Assembly: GCA_021324015.1 (NCBI GenBank)
Contig: JAJPJX010000177.1
Coordinates: 1 to 64,000, forward strand
DNA: 64,000 nt
DNA from: Solibacteraceae bacterium
GTDB taxonomy: Bacteria > Acidobacteriota > Terriglobia > Bryobacterales > Bryobacteraceae
Direction of reading: 5' to 3'
Position 1 is the first letter of the stretch. Each line of letters starts with the position of its first letter. Positions 60,276 to 64,000 of the stretch are shown in pieces. Below the pieces are notes generated by a model. That model had not been told where the DNA came from. It did not search any database and saw only the letters and a program-made list of their open reading frames with translations. The position numbers and the translations under genes were made by a program.

Positions 60276-60341
60276 ATCATCTCCCCATCGGGAACGGGAC
60301 AATGCCCGTCGGCTGGCTGGAATCGGGGCCCGGGTGCGACA

Positions 60342-61127
60342 TTACTTCTGGGCTAGCTGCTCCTGTTTCCACTTCTCGAAATCCGCTTCGGACATCACCT
60401 GAAGCACGCTGCGCATCTGGAAATGGCCCAGGCCGCACAACTCCGAGCAGGGAATTTCGTAGGTGCCGATCTTGTCGGCGGTGAAGTGGAAAGGGATCTC
60501 CATGCCGGGAACCAGGTCCTGCTTGAGGCGCAGCTCCCGGACAAAGAAATTGTGGATCACGTCGCGCGTGTGCAGAATGAGCTTGATCGGCTTGCCGACC
60601 GGCACTTTCAACGACGCACTGACGAGGTCGTCCTTGGCGGCCGGATCGTGGTCGTCCAGGCCGAACGGGTTGCCGCCCGCGTCGTTGATCAGTTTCAGGT
60701 CCGTGCGCCCGAACTTGCCGTCCGGGCCGGGATAGCGGAACGACCAGGCGAACTGCTTGCCCAGCACCTCGATAGGGATCGCGTCGGCGGGCGCCTCAGT
60801 CCAGTGCACTTCCGCCCAGATGCGCGTGCCCATCAGCACCAGACCGATGAACAGCACCGCGGTGGCGCTGGTCCAGAGCGTCTCCAGCTTGTTGTTGCCG
60901 TGCAGGTACGAGGCGCGGCGGCCGTCGTCCCGAAAACGCACGATCACGTAGCCCAAAGCCACTTGCGCAGCGAAGAAAATAATGCCGGTCACCACCAGGG
61001 TCCGCAGAAATTGCTCGTCATACTGCAGACCGTGTTGCGAGATGGGGAGGGGAAACCACCAGGTCTTGGCGACAAAGAAATAACAGATTACGACAGTGAG
61101 TACCCAGACGACGGGGCCGAGCAGCAT
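60342..61127 (-). CDS. coxB: Cytochrome c oxidase subunit II
   Basis: Accepts electrons from cytochrome c at the binuclear CuA centre. The 261 residues start with membrane helices (about 5-20, 43-62 and 87-105) and a periplasmic cupredoxin domain with the CuA ligands His192, Cys227, Glu229, Cys231, His235 and Met238 (CSELCGLGHFQM). There is no fused cytochrome c domain and no lipobox. GAAGGAG precedes the ATG by 8-9 bases. First gene of the cox operon; no cytochrome c or haem-assembly gene follows it here. Confidence 0.95.
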   Translation of the reverse strand: MLLGPVVWVLTVVICYFFVAKTWWFPLPISQHGLQYDEQFLRTLVVTGIIFFAAQVALGYVIVRFRDDGRRASYLHGNNKLETLWTSATAVLFIGLVLMGTRIWAEVHWTEAPADAIPIEVLGKQFAWSFRYPGPDGKFGRTDLKLINDAGGNPFGLDDHDPAAKDDLVSASLKVPVGKPIKLILHTRDVIHNFFVRELRLKQDLVPGMEIPFHFTADKIGTYEIPCSELCGLGHFQMRSVLQVMSEADFEKWKQEQLAQK

Positions 61128-61182
61128 CAGTCAGGCTCCTTCAACGCAGACTTCCGCCTCGGAGTTCCAAGGTGTGAATGAC

Positions 61183-61210
61183 CTTATCACAAGCTCTGGG
61201 GGATTCGCAA
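61183..61210 (-). promoter_or_regulatory. Candidate cox operon promoter
   Basis: Minus-strand TTGCGA (61210-61205) and GATAAG (61188-61183) are 16 bases apart, four of six matches each, and TG precedes the -10 with one base between (extended -10). The predicted start is about 50 bases upstream of coxB. Confidence 0.5.
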
Positions 61211-61260
61211 CAGCGCGGCGCGGAAAATTTTGCGGATCGTTCGCGGAGCATGTGCCGCCC

Positions 61261-61296
61261 CAAAAACACAAACCGCCCGCGTGCCGTCGCGGGCGG
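61261..61296 (-). terminator. Intrinsic terminator after carD
   Basis: The arms ccgcccgcg (61273-61281) and cgcgggcgg (61288-61296) pair perfectly over nine bases around a 6-base loop. On the minus strand the stem is followed by TTTGTGTTTTT. It starts 34 bases after the carD stop, so transcription should end before the cox promoter. Confidence 0.88.
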
Positions 61297-61330
61297 AGGT
61301 ATGCCGTCAAGGAGTGTAGGATCGCCGGCG

Positions 61331-61840
61331 CTAAAGCACCGGAGGCAGCGTCAGTGACGCCTTGCTGAGAGCCTTCTGTAAGACCAACACGGCGTCCTCA
61401 TCCGAAATACCCCGCGCGATGGAGATCTCGGTCACCAGCATGTGCCGGGCCCGATCCAGCATTTTCTTTTCGCGGAAGGAGAGCGGCTTGTCGCCCTGCA
61501 GCAGCAGCAACCCCTTCATCACCTCGGCCACCTGCATCAGGTTGCCGCTCTGCATCTTCTCCGTGTTTTCCTTGAACCGGTTCTTCCAATCCGCATTGCA
61601 GCGGCACGTGCCGCTGGACAGAAAAGAAAGAATGCGCGAAATCTCGTTGGTTTTCGAGATTTTTCGCAGCCCGATGTTCTCCACGTTCGAGAACGGGACC
61701 ATCACGGTCATGCTGCTGTAGACGAATCGTAAAAGATAGAACTTCTCGAACTGGGCACCAAAAGATCGCACGCTGATGTTTTCCACCGTGCCAATCCCTT
61801 GATTCGGATATACTACCTTTTCACCGATCTGAAAGGTCAT
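61331..61840 (-). CDS. carD: CarD/CdnL-family RNA polymerase-binding regulator
   Basis: Stabilises the open promoter complex by binding the RNA polymerase beta subunit, and in mycobacteria and myxobacteria adjusts transcription of rRNA and stress genes. The 169 residues begin MTFQIGEKVVYPNQGIGTV, the CarD RNA-polymerase interaction domain (about 1-60), followed by a helical DNA-binding domain (SGTCRCNADWKNRFKENTEKM and EMKKMLDRARHML-like segments). The ATG at 61840 is preceded by a GGGGGA-type sequence; the promoter and terminator are both clear, so it is transcribed alone. Confidence 0.92.
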   Translation of the reverse strand: MTFQIGEKVVYPNQGIGTVENISVRSFGAQFEKFYLLRFVYSSMTVMVPFSNVENIGLRKISKTNEISRILSFLSSGTCRCNADWKNRFKENTEKMQSGNLMQVAEVMKGLLLLQGDKPLSFREKKMLDRARHMLVTEISIARGISDEDAVLVLQKALSKASLTLPPVL

Positions 61841-61903
61841 ACGGGGTCCCCCACAAACCACCGCTGCTGAGTTGTTGTTGCGAATTACTGTTGTGAAACT
61901 GCG

Positions 61904-61932
61904 ATGGTACTGCGGTTAACAACTCTTGTCAA
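61904..61932 (-). promoter_or_regulatory. Sigma70-like promoter of carD
   Basis: TTGACA (61932-61927) is a perfect -35; TACCAT (61909-61904) follows with a 17-base spacer and matches four of six consensus bases. The predicted start is near 61897, giving a leader of about 57 bases. Confidence 0.8.
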
Positions 61933-61937
61933 GAGTT
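61921..61937. promoter_or_regulatory. Perfect palindrome over the carD -35 box
   Basis: The 17 bases aactcttg-t-caagagtt form two perfect 8-bp arms around one central base and cover the entire -35 element of carD. A protein bound here would block RNA polymerase. No regulator for it is known from this window. Confidence 0.65.
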
Positions 61938-62048
61938 ACAAGCCCACAAGACGGCCTGAAATCGCCAGATTCGAGTGAATTCTGGGCGAACAAAAAACGA
62001 AATGAAACATCTGCTACCGCCCTGCTGTAACGTACCTCACCGTCTCAT

Positions 62049-62106
62049 TACCACCTATCGGCGGTGGTTGTCCCTTTGGGGGCTGATGCACCTCCCACTG
62101 GTGGTA
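62049..62106 (-). other. Alternative hairpins downstream of the TIM-barrel gene
   Basis: The segment taccacc (62049-62055) can pair with ggtggt (62063-62068) around a 7-base loop, or with ggtggta (62100-62106), so two hairpins exclude each other. The region is at the 3' end of the transcript of the gene at 62115-62963 and upstream of carD. There is no T-tract. The remainder of the 274-base gap (61841-62114) holds only the carD promoter. Confidence 0.35.
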
Positions 62107-62114
62107 GCTTGCCG

Positions 62115-62963
62115 TCAGGCGTTGGGCGTCAGCAAGCCGCGTACGTAGGCCAGGTTCCGGGCCATATCGGCGTCTACCGAACCACTGGGGCAGTCGGTTT
62201 CCAGGTTCGCGAAATCCGTGAAACCGATTTCCTGGATGGCCGCCACAACGCCCGGAAAATCAATTTTGCCCTCGCCCAAGTAATGCGGGTTATCTTTCAA
62301 ATGCATCTGGCAAATGCGCGCCGCACCCAGCCAGCGGATTTCCCGGACTACATCAAATCCCGCCAGCGTGGAATTGCCGACGTCGTAATACACCTTCACA
62401 GCCGGCGAGGCCGCGCGCTCCATGATCCGAACGTTATCCTCGGCGGAAATCGTGTTCTCCAGTCCCAGGAGCACCCCGGCCTTTTCGGCCTGGGGGCCCA
62501 GGTCTTTCAACAGATCCGCCACATAGTCCATCTCCCCGCGGCTGGAAAGCGCGCTCTTGCCGAAAAAGGGCAGCAGCATCACGCGGGCCGCCAGTTTCCC
62601 CGTGATGGGGATACCCTGGGCCACCCATTTCTGGCCCAGCGGGTCGTTTTTCAGGGAATTGACGTGCAGGATGTCAAGGCAGGTGCCCGCCAGCGCGATG
62701 TGCTGGGCGCGGGCTGCCTCCAGGTATTGCTGCTGGATCGCGGAGTGGTCCAGGGGCAGCCTGCCGTCCACCGGTCTGCGGCCCAGACTGACCTCCACTC
62801 CTTCGAAGCCCAGGCGCCGGGCCAGCGCCACGGCTTCCACCTGGCCGGTCTTGCGCAGGTTCCAATCGGTCACACCGATTTTCGGGCCACGGCGGGAACG
62901 GGAAGTGGCCCGGAGCATCGCAGGGCCCAGAAGCGCGCCCTGCAGAAAGGTTCGGCGTTGCAT
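62115..62963 (-). CDS. Tat-exported TIM-barrel protein, sugar phosphate isomerase/epimerase-like
   Basis: A 282-residue protein with twin-arginine signal MQRRTFLQGALLGPAM (RR at 3-4) and an AP-endonuclease-2/xylose-isomerase-like barrel. Metal-binding acidic and His positions are seen in GVLLGLENTISAED, KVYYDVGNSTL, ICQMHLKDN and TDFANLETDCPSG. The Tat signal suggests it folds with metal in the cytoplasm before export. An extended -10 TGCTATCCT (62989-62981) precedes the ATG by about 17 bases. The substrate is unknown; keto-sugar epimerisation is the usual reaction. Confidence 0.85.
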   Translation of the reverse strand: MQRRTFLQGALLGPAMLRATSRSRRGPKIGVTDWNLRKTGQVEAVALARRLGFEGVEVSLGRRPVDGRLPLDHSAIQQQYLEAARAQHIALAGTCLDILHVNSLKNDPLGQKWVAQGIPITGKLAARVMLLPFFGKSALSSRGEMDYVADLLKDLGPQAEKAGVLLGLENTISAEDNVRIMERAASPAVKVYYDVGNSTLAGFDVVREIRWLGAARICQMHLKDNPHYLGEGKIDFPGVVAAIQEIGFTDFANLETDCPSGSVDADMARNLAYVRGLLTPNA

Positions 62964-62980
62964 GAGCTTTCCGTGCCCTC

Positions 62981-62989
62981 AGGATAGCA
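62981..62989 (-). promoter_or_regulatory. Extended -10 of the TIM-barrel gene
   Basis: TGCTATCCT on the minus strand contains the TG extension and TATCCT (four of six). It lies in the 40-base gap after the stop of the small helical protein gene, about 18 bases before the ATG. Confidence 0.4.
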
Positions 62990-63003
62990 TCGGGCCCGGA
63001 GCC

Positions 63004-63315
63004 TTACAGGCGGGGTTCTTTCCGGACGGAGGCCTCCACGGGCTGCTCCGGACGGCGCTCCGCCAGCAGCAGCCGCCGCAGCGTACGCAAGTCGTTCAAA
63101 ATCCGCCGGCTGGTGGTAATGTGGAGCGACAGCTTGGCCAGGTTGTAGGAAACCAGTTGCAGAGCCTCCTTGCGCCGCTCAGCGCGCTCGCTGACCGCGC
63201 GCGCAATATCCTCCTCCACCTCCTGGCGGACCTCTTCGATCGCCTCGGCGAGCAAATGGACGTACTCGTAGGAACCTTCGATGCTGTCAAACGGGGTCTC
63301 GGACTCGTAGCTCAC
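63004..63315 (-). CDS. Small charged helical protein of unknown function
   Basis: Not recognised. The 103 residues are highly charged and almost wholly helical (for example LLAEAIEEVRQEVEEDIARAV and RILNDLRTLRRLLLAERRP-type sequence), with no Cys, no signal peptide and no membrane helix. The start is a GTG at 63315; GGAGG lies at the proper spacing upstream, which confirms it. The protein resembles small coiled-coil scaffolds. A 103-base gap with a phased direct repeat lies upstream, separating it from the M20 gene on the same strand. Confidence 0.7.
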   Translation of the reverse strand: MSYESETPFDSIEGSYEYVHLLAEAIEEVRQEVEEDIARAVSERAERRKEALQLVSYNLAKLSLHITTSRRILNDLRTLRRLLLAERRPEQPVEASVRKEPRL

Positions 63316-63394
63316 AAGTTCCTCCGATCAGCACGGAACTCAGACAGTTCCTTATTCTCGCATAAAAGTTTGTAATACGCGTAAGGGAATTTTC

Positions 63395-63411
63395 GTACGG
63401 TTTAGTACGGT
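63395..63411. promoter_or_regulatory. Phased direct repeat GTACGGT
   Basis: GTACGGT occurs at 63395-63401 and again at 63405-63411, a 10-bp period that places both on the same face of the helix. It lies between the M20 stop (63419) and the small protein gene on the same strand, about 80 bases upstream of the latter's start. No terminator-like stem was found in the 103-base gap. Confidence 0.35.
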
Positions 63412-63418
63412 ACCTCCC

Positions 63419-64000
63419 TTAGAGGGCCGCCACCAGCCTGGCCAGCAGGGCGGTCCGGTCGGCGATGCGGCTCACCAGGATGCTCTCCTGCGGTGCGTGG
63501 GCCCCCTCGCCGACCCCGCCCAGCCCGTCCAAAGTGGGAATGCCCAGGGCCGCCGTCAGGTTGCCGTCCGAGCCGCCGCCGGTCATGGATTCCTCGATTT
63601 CCACGCCCAGTTCGCGGCCCAGCGCCCGGGCGGTCTGGAAGAGCCGCACCACGCCGGCGGAGCGTTCCATGGGCGGCCGGTTCAGGCCCCCGGAAACATG
63701 GATACGGCAGCGCCGGTCGAAAGGACGTAGCGTATGAAACCGGCGGTCGAGCCCCGCGGCGTCCGCCAGTCGCTGGATGCGGATATCCACCTGCACCTGG
63801 GCCTCGGCGGCGATCACGTTGCTGCGCGTGCCGCCGGAAACCACCCCGGGATTCACCGTCAGGCCCCGCTCCAGGCGTGTGAAGCCGGCTATGCGGTCGA
63901 TCTGGCGCGCCAGTTCCACGATGGCGCTGGCGCCGGCGGAAAAATCCACCCCCGCGTGCGCGGCCTGCCCCTGCACCGTGACCGTGTAGCCCCCCACGCC
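63419..64000 (-). CDS. M20-family metallopeptidase, C-terminal part (runs off window)
   Basis: The C-terminal 193 residues of a glutamate-carboxypeptidase-like (CPG2 type) M20 peptidase. The dimerisation domain opens GGYTVTVQGQAAHAGVDF, the usual 'lid' sequence, and continues TVNPGVVSGGTRSNVIAAEA. The C-terminal catalytic part contains SMTGGGSDGN and the metal-binding His in GEGAHAPQES. The frame is open to the end of the window, and the N-terminal catalytic half with the first zinc ligands lies beyond. CPG2-like enzymes release C-terminal glutamate from folate or peptides. Confidence 0.9.
   Translation of the reverse strand, partial: GVGGYTVTVQGQAAHAGVDFSAGASAIVELARQIDRIAGFTRLERGLTVNPGVVSGGTRSNVIAAEAQVQVDIRIQRLADAAGLDRRFHTLRPFDRRCRIHVSGGLNRPPMERSAGVVRLFQTARALGRELGVEIEESMTGGGSDGNLTAALGIPTLDGLGGVGEGAHAPQESILVSRIADRTALLARLVAAL

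Noticed and set aside
1-64000. tRNA, rRNA, CRISPR arrays, insertion sequences and prophage genes
   Set aside because: None was recognised; all larger gaps contain only promoters, repeats or a terminator. Small non-coding RNAs cannot be excluded by eye.

Overview
The window is GC-rich and tightly packed, with no intergenic stretch above about 275 bases. The gene content suggests an acidobacterium of the Bryobacterales/Solibacter type. Three secreted proteins carry the C-terminal IPT-like domain named after Solibacter (TIGR03437 type), one of them fused to a seven-repeat SBBP propeller. There is also a large carboxypeptidase-regulatory/TonB-dependent (Oar-like) receptor, GH116-like and GH78 glycosidases, and a dispersed 'SRDREGA'-coding palindromic repeat. 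This placement is inference from families; no rRNA or tRNA gene was seen.

Layout. Positions 1-1770 hold the 3' part of lon, convergent with a complete imuA-imuB-dnaE2 mutagenesis cassette (6826-1828, minus). A GH116-like glycosidase follows, convergent with the Oar-like receptor (9018-12383), then mutL. A minus-strand export operon (22481-14501) encodes three HlyD-type adaptors, one FtsX/MacB-like permease and one TolC-like protein, with no ATPase gene. On the plus strand lie scpA-scpB-rluB-CoA-binding protein, then a tandem-ACT protein, an Fsr-like MFS transporter and two uncharacterised secreted or membrane proteins.

Positions 41703-29399 (minus) are one long Flp/Tad pilus locus: DUF192 protein, TPR lipoprotein, Flp pilin, polytopic GT-C-like membrane protein, CpaB, CpaC, TadG-like, two TadE-like, TadZ/CpaE, TadA/CpaF, TadB and TadC. 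The prepilin peptidase is not in the window. Next come a secreted YncE-like propeller protein, an SDR oxidoreductase, a metallo-hydrolase, a second FtsX-type permease without ATPase, two TIGR03437-type secreted proteins and a GH78 alpha-L-rhamnosidase.

Positions 61127-56556 (minus) are an aa3-type cytochrome c oxidase operon (subunits II, I, two III, IV and a small CxxC membrane protein). It is preceded by carD, which has a clear sigma70-like promoter overlapped by a perfect palindrome and a strong intrinsic terminator. The window ends with a Tat-type TIM-barrel protein, a small helical protein and the C-terminal part of an M20 peptidase.

Overall the genes describe an aerobic, surface-attached heterotroph that degrades plant-type glycans, with an inducible mutagenic DNA-synthesis system. 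The least explained points are a palindromic repeat apparently inserted in frame in imuB, the ATPase-less three-adaptor operon with a polyserine adaptor, the membrane protein inside the Tad locus, and the carD promoter palindrome.
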